A DNA stretch of 41,790 bases from Clostridiales bacterium. Lineage in GTDB: Bacteria > Bacillota > Clostridia > Oscillospirales > Oscillospiraceae. The stretch is from the NCBI GenBank assembly GCA_004555655.1, contig SFHJ01000021.1, positions 1-41,790 on the forward strand. Reading direction: 5' to 3'. The translations under genes and the position numbers were made by a program. How positions within the stretch are numbered: the stretch's first letter is position 1; each line of letters begins with the position of its first letter. The notes below the pieces were generated by a model. It worked only from the letters and a program-made list of their open reading frames with translations, did not search any database and had not been told where the DNA came from. Below, in pieces: positions 23,277-31,872 of the stretch.

Positions 23277-24152
23277 ATGCAGAGGCAAGGAATGACAAGG
23301 AAGCAGGTGGGAACCCTGTGCGTCTTTATTGCCGCTGTATTGTATAGTCTGGGTGGGCTTTGCATCAAGGTGATCCCGTGGAACGGCCTGAGCATCAACA
23401 GCGCCCGGAACGTCGTGGCGCTTGTGGTGGTTGGCAGCTATCTCGCCCTGACGCGCCACAAACTGCGCCTGAACCGCTGGATTCTTCTGGGCGCGGTGTG
23501 CGTGTGTGGTACCAATGTGCTTTTCTCTGTGGCAAATAAACTGACCACCGCCGCCAACACCATCGTTTTGCAGTTTACCGCGCCTGTTTTTGTGATTCTG
23601 CTGGGCATTTTGTTCTGGAAGCGCAGGCCGAAGAAGCTGGATCTTATCGCCTGTGCGCTGGTTCTCTTCGGCGTGGTGTTCTTCTTCGTCGACAGTCTTG
23701 AGACAGGTGGCGCGCTGGGCAATCTTCTGGCCCTGTTTTCCGGTCTTTCCTATGCCGGGGTGTTTTTGCTGAATGAGCTGCCCGACGCCGACCCAATCTG
23801 CTCGGTATTCTGGGGAGATGTGCTGAGCGTGCTTGTCGGCCTTCCGGCGCTTGTGCATGAGACGGTCTTTACGCCCACAGTCATCATCAGTATCCTAATC
23901 CTGGGCGCGTTTCAGGTAGGTCTGGCGTATGTTCTGATGTGCATCGGTCTGAAAACCACACCGCCTGTGACCGCCAGCCTGATCTCCGGCATCGAACCGG
24001 TACTGAACCCTTTGCTGGTCGCAGCATTTTACCACGAGACGGTCGGGCCGATGGCGCTTGTCGGGGCCGTTATCGTAATTGCATCCGTTGTGATATACAA
24101 CGTGCTGCAGGGAAAAGCCCGTGGAACGGAACATGAAAAACAATCAAGATAA
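23277..24152 (+). CDS. DMT/EamA-family transporter, probably aromatic amino acid (tyrosine) linked
   Basis: A 291-residue membrane protein with ten hydrophobic segments in two EamA halves (about 8-140 and 150-285); the second half ends in the usual SLISGIEPVLNPLLVA and GAVIVIASVV. The start is the ATG at 23277, next to GGGAGGTGATC; the ATG at 23259 precedes that site. It lies directly after a Tyr T-box and 20 nt before tyrS, so it is made when tyrosine is short. Uptake of tyrosine or a precursor is the simplest reading. The family also includes exporters, so direction and substrate are inference. Confidence 0.85.
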   Translation: MQRQGMTRKQVGTLCVFIAAVLYSLGGLCIKVIPWNGLSINSARNVVALVVVGSYLALTRHKLRLNRWILLGAVCVCGTNVLFSVANKLTTAANTIVLQFTAPVFVILLGILFWKRRPKKLDLIACALVLFGVVFFFVDSLETGGALGNLLALFSGLSYAGVFLLNELPDADPICSVFWGDVLSVLVGLPALVHETVFTPTVIISILILGAFQVGLAYVLMCIGLKTTPPVTASLISGIEPVLNPLLVAAFYHETVGPMALVGAVIVIASVVIYNVLQGKARGTEHEKQSR

Positions 24153-24172
24153 AAATACAAGGAGAAATGAAA

Positions 24173-25396
24173 ATGGGTATCTATGAAGAACTGCAGGCGC
24201 GGGGCCTGATCGCGCAGGTGACAAATGAGGAGCAAATCCGGCAGATGGTAAACGCAGGCAAGGCCACGTTCTACATCGGCTTTGACTGCACGGCAGACAG
24301 CCTGACGGCGGGCCACTTTATGGCGCTCACGCTCATGAAGCGGCTGCAGATGGCGGGCAACAAGCCCATCGCGCTCATCGGCGGCGGCACGACCATGATC
24401 GGCGACCCATCGGGGCGTACCGATATGCGCAAGATGCTGACAAAAGAGGACATCGACCACAATGCCGCCTGCTTCAAGCGCCAGATGGAGCGGTTTATCG
24501 ACTTCTCTGACGGAAAGGCGATGATGATCAATAACGCCGATTGGCTTTTGAGCCTCAACTATGTCGAGCTGCTGCGCGACGTGGGCGCGTGCTTCTCGGT
24601 CAACAACATGCTGCGCGCCGAGTGCTACAAGCAGCGCATGGAGAAGGGCCTGAGCTTCCTTGAGTTCAACTACATGATTATGCAGTCGTACGATTTCTAC
24701 TACCTGTTCCAGCACTACGGCTGCAACATGCAGTTTGGCGGCGACGACCAGTGGTCGAACATGCTCGGCGGCACCGAGCTCATCCGCCGCAAGTTGGGCA
24801 AGGACGCGCACGCAATGACGATCACGCTGCTCACCGACTCGCAGGGCAAGAAGATGGGCAAGACCGCGGGCAACGCCGTCTGGCTCGATCCGAACAAAAC
24901 CTCGCCGTTTGAGTTCTATCAGTACTGGCGCAACGTGGGCGATCAGGACGTCATGAAGTGCATCCGCATGCTCACCTTCCTCCCGCTTGAGCAGATCGAT
25001 GAGATGGACAAGTGGCAGGGCAGCGAGCTCAACCGCGCGAAGGAAATTCTTGCCTACGAGCTCACAAAGCTCGTCCACGGCGAGGAAGAGGCCAAAAAGG
25101 CCGAAGACGCGGCGAAAGCCCTCTTCGGTGCGGGCAGCAGCGATGAGAACATGCCGACGACTGAGCTCGATGAGAGCAAGCTCACGGGCGGCAAGATTGC
25201 CGTTCTTGACCTGATGCTGGCCTGCGGCCTGATTCCGTCGAAGGGCGAGGGCCGGCGGCTTGTCCAGCAGGGCGGCGTGACAATCGACGATGCGAAGGTT
25301 TCGTCGATTGACGTATGTGTGACGGCTGAACAGCTGAAAACCGGCGTCAAGATCCGCAAGGGCAAGAAAATCTTCCACAAGGCAATCCTAAAATAA
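24173..25396 (+). CDS. tyrS: Tyrosyl-tRNA synthetase
   Basis: A 407-residue class I synthetase that charges tRNA-Tyr. The HIGH-type motif is TADSLTAGHF, the KMSKS loop is KKMGKTAGN, and the tyrosine pocket block FNYMIMQSYDFYYL is clear. A C-terminal S4 domain (about 340-407) binds tRNA. The start is the ATG at 24173, 8 nt after GGAG; the in-frame ATG at 24167 is too close to that site. It is controlled by the T-box upstream together with the DMT transporter. Confidence 0.97.
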   Translation: MGIYEELQARGLIAQVTNEEQIRQMVNAGKATFYIGFDCTADSLTAGHFMALTLMKRLQMAGNKPIALIGGGTTMIGDPSGRTDMRKMLTKEDIDHNAACFKRQMERFIDFSDGKAMMINNADWLLSLNYVELLRDVGACFSVNNMLRAECYKQRMEKGLSFLEFNYMIMQSYDFYYLFQHYGCNMQFGGDDQWSNMLGGTELIRRKLGKDAHAMTITLLTDSQGKKMGKTAGNAVWLDPNKTSPFEFYQYWRNVGDQDVMKCIRMLTFLPLEQIDEMDKWQGSELNRAKEILAYELTKLVHGEEEAKKAEDAAKALFGAGSSDENMPTTELDESKLTGGKIAVLDLMLACGLIPSKGEGRRLVQQGGVTIDDAKVSSIDVCVTAEQLKTGVKIRKGKKIFHKAILK

Positions 25397-25400
25397 TCTC

Positions 25401-25438
25401 AACCTCCCGGTGCATACGCGCCGGGAGGTTTATGCTTT
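25401..25438 (+). terminator. Terminator after tyrS
   Basis: AACCTCCCGG (25401-25410), 10-nt loop, CCGGGAGGTT (25421-25430), then TATGCTTT. A perfect 10-bp stem with a poor T-run. Confidence 0.8.
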
Positions 25439-25464
25439 GCAAACGGAAAAATCCATGCTATACT
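25437..25464 (+). promoter_or_regulatory. Possible promoter of cwlD-radA
   Basis: TTGCAA (25437-25442), 16 nt, TATACT (25459-25464). This would give a leader of about 30 nt that keeps the ribosome site. The -35 overlaps the end of the tyrS terminator. Confidence 0.45.
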
Positions 25465-25500
25465 ATGACCAAGCCTCATAGAGTATCATGAGGTGGTTTT

Positions 25501-26223
25501 ATGAAGATTTTCAGACGTCTGGTTTTGCCGGTCACGCTGGCGTTGGCCGTGATTTACGTTTTTGCGTTTTCGCTCTTCCGCTATTACGGGGCCGTTACAG
25601 CCGCGCACGTGCTGGATTCTCCCGTCACCGTCGTCATCGACCCAGGTCATGGCGGCGAGGACGGCGGCGCGAGTTCAGGCAGCGGCGTACTGGAGAGCCA
25701 GCTGAATCTGGAGATTTCTCTGCGCGTGCGCGACCTCTTTGCGCTTCTCGGCGTAAAAACGGCCATGATCCGCGAGACCGACACGGCGGTCTACACCGGT
25801 ACGTGCAACACCATCCGCGAGAAGAAGGTCTCGGATATCAAAAACCGCGTGCAGATGGTGAACGCCGCGCCAAACGCGCTGCTCGTCAGCATCCATCAGA
25901 ATTATTTTGAGCAGTCCAAGTATGACGGCGCACAGGTCTTCTACGCCAAAACAGACGGCAGCAAGGATTTGGCCGAACGCACGCAGCAGCTGCTGCGCGA
26001 AGCGCTGGATCAGGGCAACCATCGCGAGGCGAAACAGGCGCAGTCGGTCTATCTCATGGAACATATCAAATGCACGGGAATCCTGGTCGAGTGCGGTTTT
26101 TTGTCGAACGCGCACGAGGAAGCAAACCTGCGCGACGCGGACTATCAAAAGAAGCTGGCGGCAGCCATCTGCGCGGCGGTGCGGGGCTACATCAGCGAAG
26201 GGTGGAATGGGAATGAAGTCTAA
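25501..26223 (+). CDS. cwlD: N-acetylmuramoyl-L-alanine amidase CwlD
   Basis: A 240-residue Amidase_3 enzyme. A membrane anchor or signal (about 7-30) is followed by the zinc site: His50 in DPGHGG, Glu65 in VLESQ, a His in VSIHQNYF, and the catalytic Glu in VECGFLSN. CwlD removes stem peptides so that muramic-delta-lactam can form in the spore cortex, which is needed for germination. The length and the IREKKVSDIKNRVQMVN block fit CwlD. AGGTGG lies 4 nt before the ATG. It overlaps radA by 11 nt. Confidence 0.9.
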   Translation: MKIFRRLVLPVTLALAVIYVFAFSLFRYYGAVTAAHVLDSPVTVVIDPGHGGEDGGASSGSGVLESQLNLEISLRVRDLFALLGVKTAMIRETDTAVYTGTCNTIREKKVSDIKNRVQMVNAAPNALLVSIHQNYFEQSKYDGAQVFYAKTDGSKDLAERTQQLLREALDQGNHREAKQAQSVYLMEHIKCTGILVECGFLSNAHEEANLRDADYQKKLAAAICAAVRGYISEGWNGNEV

Positions 26224-27568
26224 GAGCGTATTCTACTGCACCAGCTGCGGCAACGAAACGCCGCGCTGGCAGGGCCAGTGTCCGGCCTGCGGTGCATGGA
26301 ACACCATCACTGAGTACGAAGAAACCAAGATGCCGGGAAAGCGCCAATCTGCCACCGGAAACGCACCGCGCAGAGCAAAACCGCTGCGCGAGGTGGAAAG
26401 CGGCGAGGAGATTCGCTTCTCCACGGGCCTGGGCGAACTCGACCGCGTGCTGGGCGGCGGCGGGGTAAAGGGTTCTCTGGTGCTGGTCGGCGGTGCGCCT
26501 GGCATCGGCAAATCGACGCTTTTGCTGCAGATCTGCACGTTTCTTGGCAAAACACAAAGAATTCTCTACGTCTCGGGTGAGGAATCCGAGCGGCAGCTGA
26601 AGCTGCGCGCCGACAGGCTTTGCGTGCAGAGTGATAACCTCTTTGTACTTTCCGAAACTGATCTCAGTTCCGTCATTGCGGCCGTGAACGAGCTTTCGCC
26701 TGATATCCTGATTGCAGACTCCATCCAGACGCTGTTTCTGCCGCAGAACGCCTCCGCGCCGGGCAGTATTTCGCAGGTCAAGGAGTGCACGCTCGCGCTC
26801 ATGCAGCTGGCCAAGGGCGGAAATCTGACGGTTTTTGTGGTCGGCCACGTCAACAAAGAGGGCGCAATTGCAGGCCCGAAAGTGCTTGAGCACATGGTCG
26901 ACTGTGTGCTCTATTTTGAAGGGGAGCAGGCGAGCTCCTACCGTATTCTGCGCGCAGCCAAAAACCGCTTTGGCTCGACGAATGAAATCGGCGTCTTTGA
27001 GATGGCGACGCATGGGCTTGTGGAGGTGCCAAATCCTTCGCAGATGCTTTTGAGCGGGCGGCCCAAGGGTGCGCCGGGCACCTGCGTGGCGTGCGCGATG
27101 GAAGGCACGCGGCCGGTGCTGGCCGAGGTACAGGCACTGGTCGCCAGGACTAGCTTCAACGTGCCGCGCCGCACCACCGAGGGCTTCGATTTCAACCGCG
27201 CAAATCTTTTGCTGGCAGTCATTGAAAAGCGCGGCGGGCTGAACATTGGCATGTGTGACGCATATATCAACGTCATCGGCGGCCTGCAGTTAAACGAGCC
27301 TGCGGCAGACCTTGCCGTCGTCCTCGCCATTGCATCAAGCCACCGGGACAAGCCCATCGACACCTGCACGACTGCTATCGGCGAAGTGGGCCTCACGGGC
27401 GAGGTGCGCGCCGTTACAGCGCTGCAGCAGCGCTTGAGTGAAGCTGCCCGTATCGGTTTTACGCGCTGCATCATCCCGCGTAGCGGCACGCAGCATATCC
27501 AGACGCCAGACGGCATGGAGCTTATCCGCGTGCGCAATATTCGCGAAGCGATCGAATTTACGCTGTGA
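26213..27568 (+). CDS. radA: DNA repair protein RadA
   Basis: A 451-residue RecA-like helicase for branch migration in recombination. Domains: a zinc finger with Cys in YCTSCG and CPACGAW (about 9-28), a RecA core with Walker A GGAPGIGKST (about 92-101), the RadA-specific KNRFGSTNE, and a Lon-like C-terminal domain (about 270-451). The start is the ATG at 26213 (an ATG 6 nt earlier is also possible); both overlap cwlD. Long open frames upstream are antisense or out-of-frame reads. Confidence 0.96.
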   Translation: MKSKSVFYCTSCGNETPRWQGQCPACGAWNTITEYEETKMPGKRQSATGNAPRRAKPLREVESGEEIRFSTGLGELDRVLGGGGVKGSLVLVGGAPGIGKSTLLLQICTFLGKTQRILYVSGEESERQLKLRADRLCVQSDNLFVLSETDLSSVIAAVNELSPDILIADSIQTLFLPQNASAPGSISQVKECTLALMQLAKGGNLTVFVVGHVNKEGAIAGPKVLEHMVDCVLYFEGEQASSYRILRAAKNRFGSTNEIGVFEMATHGLVEVPNPSQMLLSGRPKGAPGTCVACAMEGTRPVLAEVQALVARTSFNVPRRTTEGFDFNRANLLLAVIEKRGGLNIGMCDAYINVIGGLQLNEPAADLAVVLAIASSHRDKPIDTCTTAIGEVGLTGEVRAVTALQQRLSEAARIGFTRCIIPRSGTQHIQTPDGMELIRVRNIREAIEFTL

Positions 27569-27590
27569 TATAAGGAGAACAGAACATGGA

Positions 27591-28088
27591 TTGCAGAGAG
27601 CTGTTCATGAGAGCGTGGCCGAGCACAGCTGGCGTCTGGCGCTCATGGCATATTGGGTGTCGGATGAATTTCCGGAACTCGATATGAATAAAGTCATCAA
27701 AATGTGCCTCATCCACGATCTGGGCGAGGCATTCACGGGCGATATTCCCACGTTCAACAAAACCGCGCAGGACGAGGGCAGGGAAGAAGCGCTGCTTATG
27801 TCGTGGACGCGCAGTCTGCCCGCGCCGTTCGGCGATGAAATGTGCGCGCTGTACGAGGAAATGGCCGCGCGGCAGACGCCGGAAGCAAAGCTGTACAAGG
27901 CGCTGGACAATCTGGAGGCCGTCATCCAGCACAACGAATCGGACATCAAAACCTGGATTCCGCGTGAATATGAGCTGAACCTCACCTATGCCAACGACAA
28001 GGTCGCGTTTTCCCAATACCTCACGTGCCTGCGCGAAATGATCCGGCAGGATACGCTGGACAAGATCGCTGCTGCGAAGCACGAATGA
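27591..28088 (+). CDS. HD-domain hydrolase (YfbR/HDDC2-like), N-terminus damaged
   Basis: The visible part is a good HD phosphohydrolase: ESVAEHSWRLALMA, then CLIHDLGEAFTGDIP and a C-terminal Asp region, similar to 5'-deoxynucleotidases. The start is wrong, however. The best start, the ATG at 27586 with AAGGAG 8 nt upstream, reads in another frame and stops after 34 codons. The HD frame has only a TTG at 27591, 13 nt from the ribosome site, and lacks the roughly 20-25 residues that family members have before the first His. A small deletion that removed the 5' end and shifted the frame would explain both facts; an assembly error is also possible. Downstream of radA. Confidence 0.65.
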   Translation: MQRAVHESVAEHSWRLALMAYWVSDEFPELDMNKVIKMCLIHDLGEAFTGDIPTFNKTAQDEGREEALLMSWTRSLPAPFGDEMCALYEEMAARQTPEAKLYKALDNLEAVIQHNESDIKTWIPREYELNLTYANDKVAFSQYLTCLREMIRQDTLDKIAAAKHE

Positions 28089-28089
28089 C

Positions 28090-28124
28090 AAAAAGCTGCA
28101 AAAGCACCGGCTTTGCAGCTTTTT
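28090..28124. terminator. Bidirectional terminator between HD gene and pyrR
   Basis: AAAAAGCTGCAAA (28090-28102), 9-nt loop, TTTGCAGCTTTTT (28112-28124): a 13-bp perfect stem with A- and T-runs on both sides, so it can serve both convergent genes. Confidence 0.9.
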
Positions 28125-28167
28125 ATCCATATGATACGCAGCTCTTTCAAACCATTTGCGCTGCATC

Positions 28168-28710
28168 TCAGCGCAGGAACAGTTCCACGCTGTTTTCTTC
28201 ATCGACCGGGTGAAGCCTCACGCATACGACCTCGCTTTTTGCCGTCGGGATGTTTTTGCCGACAAAATCCGGCCGGATGGGAAGCTCCCGGTGCCCGCGG
28301 TCAATCAGAACAGCCAGCTGGATGGCCTTGGGTCTGCCAAAGTGCATGACGGCATCGATGGCGGCACGGGCAGTTCTGCCGGTATACAGGACGTCATCGA
28401 CCAGAATAAACGTCGTATCCCTTACCACACATGGAATGACGCAGTCCGAAGCGTCGGGCAGCGCAGACAGTTCGGTCAGATCGTCACGGTAGAGCGCAAT
28501 GTCGATGTGGCCTACCGGTACCCGAACGCCTTCAAACTGCAGAATCTTCTCCGCAATCCGCTCGGCCAGCGGGATTCCCCGGCGCTTGATTCCAAGCAGG
28601 CAGATATCGCCCGTGCCCTGATTGCGCTCAACAATCTCGTGCGCAATTCTGGCCACGCAGCGCTGCAGCTGCGCCTCGTCCATAATCGTTGCCTTCCATT
28701 CCATGTCCAT
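28168..28710 (-). CDS. pyrR: Bifunctional pyr operon regulator/uracil phosphoribosyltransferase PyrR
   Basis: A 180-residue PRPP-fold protein. It binds pyr leader RNA when UMP is high and causes termination; it also has weak uracil phosphoribosyltransferase activity. The PRPP loop is FILVDDVLYTGRTARAA, with the LLGIKRRGIPLA block before it. The start is the ATG at 28710, 6 nt after GGAGG; an ATG 15 nt upstream lies before that site. Unusually it is divergent from the pyr operon, so its own mRNA does not carry the PyrR target. Confidence 0.94.
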   Translation of the reverse strand: MDMEWKATIMDEAQLQRCVARIAHEIVERNQGTGDICLLGIKRRGIPLAERIAEKILQFEGVRVPVGHIDIALYRDDLTELSALPDASDCVIPCVVRDTTFILVDDVLYTGRTARAAIDAVMHFGRPKAIQLAVLIDRGHRELPIRPDFVGKNIPTAKSEVVCVRLHPVDEENSVELFLR

Positions 28711-28796
28711 CGGCTCCCTCCGCATCCTCTACGAACAGAAAATAGCACACCGGAACAAAAAAGTAAAGAAAAATCGAATCCGAGCCGAAGCAGGAC

Positions 28797-28825
28797 TTGA
28801 CAAAACGGGTTTGCTTCGCTATACT
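28797..28825 (+). promoter_or_regulatory. pyr operon promoter
   Basis: TTGACA (28797-28802), 17 nt, TATACT (28820-28825): a strong sigma-A promoter with a start near 28832. Confidence 0.88.
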
Positions 28826-28831
28826 CTCTGC

Positions 28832-28944
28832 TGGTACTTTAAGGTCGGTCCCGTGAGGCCGCCAAGGACTGCGCATTTGAAAATCGGGTATGACTTTGCT
28901 TTGCTCATTTTATGCTGCTTTCCTGGCGGAAAGCAGCATTTTTT
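28832..28944 (+). promoter_or_regulatory. PyrR-dependent attenuator leader
   Basis: The leader begins with a hairpin whose loop reads TCCCGTGAGG (about 28848-28857), flanked by GG-CGG/CCGCC. This fits the PyrR-binding consensus TCCnGnGAGG. It ends with a strong terminator ATGCTGCTTTCC-TGGC-GGAAAGCAGCAT and TTTTTT (28912-28944). With UMP bound, PyrR would hold the upstream hairpin and allow termination before pyrC. Confidence 0.85.
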
Positions 28945-28962
28945 GTTTGGAGGAAGATACCA

Positions 28963-30234
28963 ATGGGCATTTTGCTGAAACATGCGATGGTTTTCAAAAA
29001 CGGCACGTTCGAAAGGGATTGTGTTTCCGTTTCTGATGGCCTTCTTCGGTTCGGCCGCGCTGATATGAACCCGGAACAGTTGTTTGCCTGTGATGATTTA
29101 TATGTGTTGCCCGGTTTCGCAGATGTACATGTACATCTGCGCGAGCCGGGTTTTTCTTATAAGGAAACGATCAAAACCGGCACGCTGGCTGCCGCGCACG
29201 GCGGGTATACTACAGTGTGCGCCATGCCGAATCTGAATCCCGTGCCGGACACGCTGGAGCACCTGCACGCGCAGCTTGGCATCATTGAGAAAGACGCATG
29301 CATCCACGTTTTGCCGTACGGCACGATCACAGTCGGCCAGAGGGGAGAAGCGCTTGCAGACCTTGCGGCGATGGCTCCGTATGTGGCCGGGTTTTCTGAT
29401 GACGGGCGGGGCGTGCAGAGCCGCGCTGTCATGCGCGAGGCGATGCTTCTGGCAAAGTCTCTTGGCAAGCACATTGTTGCCCACTGCGAAGACAATTCTC
29501 TGCTGCAAGGCGGCTATATCCACGACGGGGAATACTGCGCCGCGCATGGGCACAAAGGCATCTGCTCGGAGTCGGAGTGGGGTCAGATCGCGCGCGATCT
29601 GGAGCTCGTGGCAGAGACGGGCTGCAGCTACCACGTCTGCCACATCTCGACGAAGGAGAGCGTCGCGCTCATCCGTGAGGCAAAACGCGCAGGGCTCAAT
29701 GTGACGTGCGAGACCGCGCCGCACTATCTGCTGCTGGACGATTCGATGCTGCAGGAGGACGGTCGGTTCAAGATGAACCCGCCTATCCGCGCAATGGCTG
29801 ACCGCGAGGCGCTTTTGGAGGGCATCTGCGACGGTACCATCGACATGATTGCAACCGACCACGCACCGCACGCGAAGGACGAAAAAAGCCGTGGCCTATT
29901 TGGAAGCCTCATGGGTGTTGTAGGCCTTGAGACGGCATTTGCGCTGCTTTACACCGGCCTGGTGCTGGGCGGCATCTGCCAGCTTTCTGACCTGGTAAGG
30001 CTTCTGCACGACGCACCCAACCGGCGCTTTGGCCTGAAAAACGACTATATTCCGGGACAGCCCGCTAACTTCACCGTCTTTGATCTTCGCGAACAATACC
30101 GCATCGACCCGGATGAGTTCTTGTCCATGGGCCGCAGCACGCCGTTTGCCGGTTGGCGCGTGAACGGCCGGTGTAAGCTGACGGTTGCCGGCGGTAACAT
30201 TGCATACTGCGATTGGAAACAGGAAAGGATGTGA
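28963..30234 (+). CDS. pyrC: Dihydroorotase
   Basis: A 423-residue class I dihydroorotase that closes carbamoyl-aspartate to dihydroorotate. Metal ligands appear in DVHVHLREPG, HCED, HVCHISTKESV and ATDHAPH. GGAGG lies 9 nt before the ATG at 28963; an ATG at 28912 lies inside the attenuator. First gene of the operon after the PyrR leader. Confidence 0.96.
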   Translation: MGILLKHAMVFKNGTFERDCVSVSDGLLRFGRADMNPEQLFACDDLYVLPGFADVHVHLREPGFSYKETIKTGTLAAAHGGYTTVCAMPNLNPVPDTLEHLHAQLGIIEKDACIHVLPYGTITVGQRGEALADLAAMAPYVAGFSDDGRGVQSRAVMREAMLLAKSLGKHIVAHCEDNSLLQGGYIHDGEYCAAHGHKGICSESEWGQIARDLELVAETGCSYHVCHISTKESVALIREAKRAGLNVTCETAPHYLLLDDSMLQEDGRFKMNPPIRAMADREALLEGICDGTIDMIATDHAPHAKDEKSRGLFGSLMGVVGLETAFALLYTGLVLGGICQLSDLVRLLHDAPNRRFGLKNDYIPGQPANFTVFDLREQYRIDPDEFLSMGRSTPFAGWRVNGRCKLTVAGGNIAYCDWKQERM

Positions 30235-30238
30235 CACG

Positions 30239-30973
30239 GTGCAGCAAGGACTGTATGAGATCATTGAGAATTCAGCGCTGGCGGACAGCGTCATGCGCAT
30301 GCGCCTGCAGGGCGATACCTCCGCCATCACCGCGCCGGGTCAGTTTGTCAATATCCGGCTGAATGGGCTGTTTCTTCGCAGGCCCATTTCAGTATGCGAC
30401 ATTGAAGCCGATGTTTTAACTATCATCTATAAGGTGGTCGGACATGGCACTGCGCAAATGCGCGCATGTTTGCCCGGGCAAACGCTCGACCTTCTCACGG
30501 GGCTTGGCAACGGCTATGACCTTTCGTGCGCCGGTGATGCGCCGCTGTTGTTGGGTGGCGGTGTCGGCGTGCCGCCGATGTATCTGCTGGCAAGACGTCT
30601 GCGCGAGGCTGGAAAGCAGGTGCAGGTGGTACTTGGCTTCAACACGGCGAGCGAAGTGTTTTATGAGGATGAATTCCGCCGCCTCGGCTGCGGCGTGACC
30701 GTCACCACGGCAGACGGCAGCTACGGAAAAAAAGGCTTTGTGACCGACGCTTTACCGGAAGCCTACAGCCATTTCTATGCCTGCGGCCCGGAGCCGATGC
30801 TCAAGGCAGTCTGCCGCGCGACAAAGACTCCCGGGCAGCTCAGCTTTGAGCGGCGCATGGGCTGCGGCTTTGGCGCATGCATGGGCTGCTCGTGCAAAAC
30901 GCTCACCGGCAGCAAGCGCATCTGCAAGGAAGGTCCGGTCATGCGGAAGGAGGAAATCGTATGGGAAGGCTGA
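30239..30973 (+). CDS. pyrK: Dihydroorotate dehydrogenase B electron transfer subunit
   Basis: A 244-residue FAD and 2Fe-2S protein that passes electrons from dihydroorotate (via PyrD) to NAD. FAD motif RRPISVCD, NAD motif GGGVGVPPMYLLA, and the iron-sulfur cysteines in CGFGACMGCSCKT and ICKEGP. The start is GTG 30239, 4 nt after pyrC, with AAAGGA upstream. It overlaps pyrD by 13 nt. Confidence 0.95.
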   Translation: MQQGLYEIIENSALADSVMRMRLQGDTSAITAPGQFVNIRLNGLFLRRPISVCDIEADVLTIIYKVVGHGTAQMRACLPGQTLDLLTGLGNGYDLSCAGDAPLLLGGGVGVPPMYLLARRLREAGKQVQVVLGFNTASEVFYEDEFRRLGCGVTVTTADGSYGKKGFVTDALPEAYSHFYACGPEPMLKAVCRATKTPGQLSFERRMGCGFGACMGCSCKTLTGSKRICKEGPVMRKEEIVWEG

Positions 30974-31872
30974 GCGTAAACCTGTGCGGCATCGAGCTGG
31001 ACAATCCGGTCATTCCCGCTTCCGGAACGTTTGGCTACGGCTACGAATTCGCAGAATACTATGATATCAATGTACTTGGCACAATCTCGTTCAAAGGCAC
31101 AACGCGCGTGGCGCGCTTCGGCAACGCCGCGCCGCGCATCGCCGAGGCACCATCGGGACTTCTCAACGCCGTCGGGCTGCAGAATCCCGGCGTGGACAAG
31201 GTCATCTCCGACGAGCTGCCGCGCCTGCAGAAGGTGTTTCACAAGCCGGTGATGGCAAATGTCAGCGGCTTTTCGGTGGAAGAATACGCCGAAGTCTGCC
31301 GCAAGCTCGACGCGCAGGAACAGGTCGGCTGGCTCGAGGTCAACATCAGCTGCCCGAACGTACACGGCGGCGGCATGAGCTTCGGCACAGACCCCGCGCA
31401 GGCGGCGGCTGTGACAAAAGCGGTCAAGGCCGTGACCAAAAAGCCCGTCATCATGAAGCTCTCGCCGAACGTGACGGATATTACGGCCATCGCAAAGGCC
31501 TGCGAGGACGCGGGCGCGGACGCGGTGAGCCTCATCAATACGCTGCTTTCCATGCGCATTGACCTCAAAACCAGAAAGCCGGTGCTGGCGAATACGACCG
31601 GCGGCCTGTCGGGCCCCGCAGTATTCCCGCTGGCCGTTCGCATGGTCTATCAGGTCGCAAAGGCCGTCTCCATCCCGGTGGTGGGACTGGGCGGCGTCAG
31701 CTCTGCCGAGAACGTCATTGAAATGATGCTGGCCGGAGCGACCGCCGTTGAGGTCGGCGCGGCCAACCTTGTCGACCCCTGCGCCTGCCGGGATATCATC
31801 GCAAAGCTCCCGGCTGTCATGGACAATTATCACATCAATACACTGCAAGACATAATCGGAGGTACCATCTGA
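30961..31872 (+). CDS. pyrD: Dihydroorotate dehydrogenase B catalytic subunit
   Basis: A 303-residue FMN TIM barrel of class 1B that oxidises dihydroorotate to orotate. The catalytic cysteine is in EVNISCPNVHGGG; NAVGLQNPG and the C-terminal GLGGVSSAENVIEMMLAGA phosphate site are present. Pairing with pyrK shows NAD is the acceptor, which suits an anaerobe. The start is the ATG at 30961, inside the end of pyrK. Confidence 0.96.
   Translation: MGRLSVNLCGIELDNPVIPASGTFGYGYEFAEYYDINVLGTISFKGTTRVARFGNAAPRIAEAPSGLLNAVGLQNPGVDKVISDELPRLQKVFHKPVMANVSGFSVEEYAEVCRKLDAQEQVGWLEVNISCPNVHGGGMSFGTDPAQAAAVTKAVKAVTKKPVIMKLSPNVTDITAIAKACEDAGADAVSLINTLLSMRIDLKTRKPVLANTTGGLSGPAVFPLAVRMVYQVAKAVSIPVVGLGGVSSAENVIEMMLAGATAVEVGAANLVDPCACRDIIAKLPAVMDNYHINTLQDIIGGTI

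Noticed and set aside
25479..25487. CATAGAGTA as a mother-cell -10 box for cwlD
   Set aside because: It would start transcription almost at the ribosome site, leaving too short a leader, and no -35 fits well.
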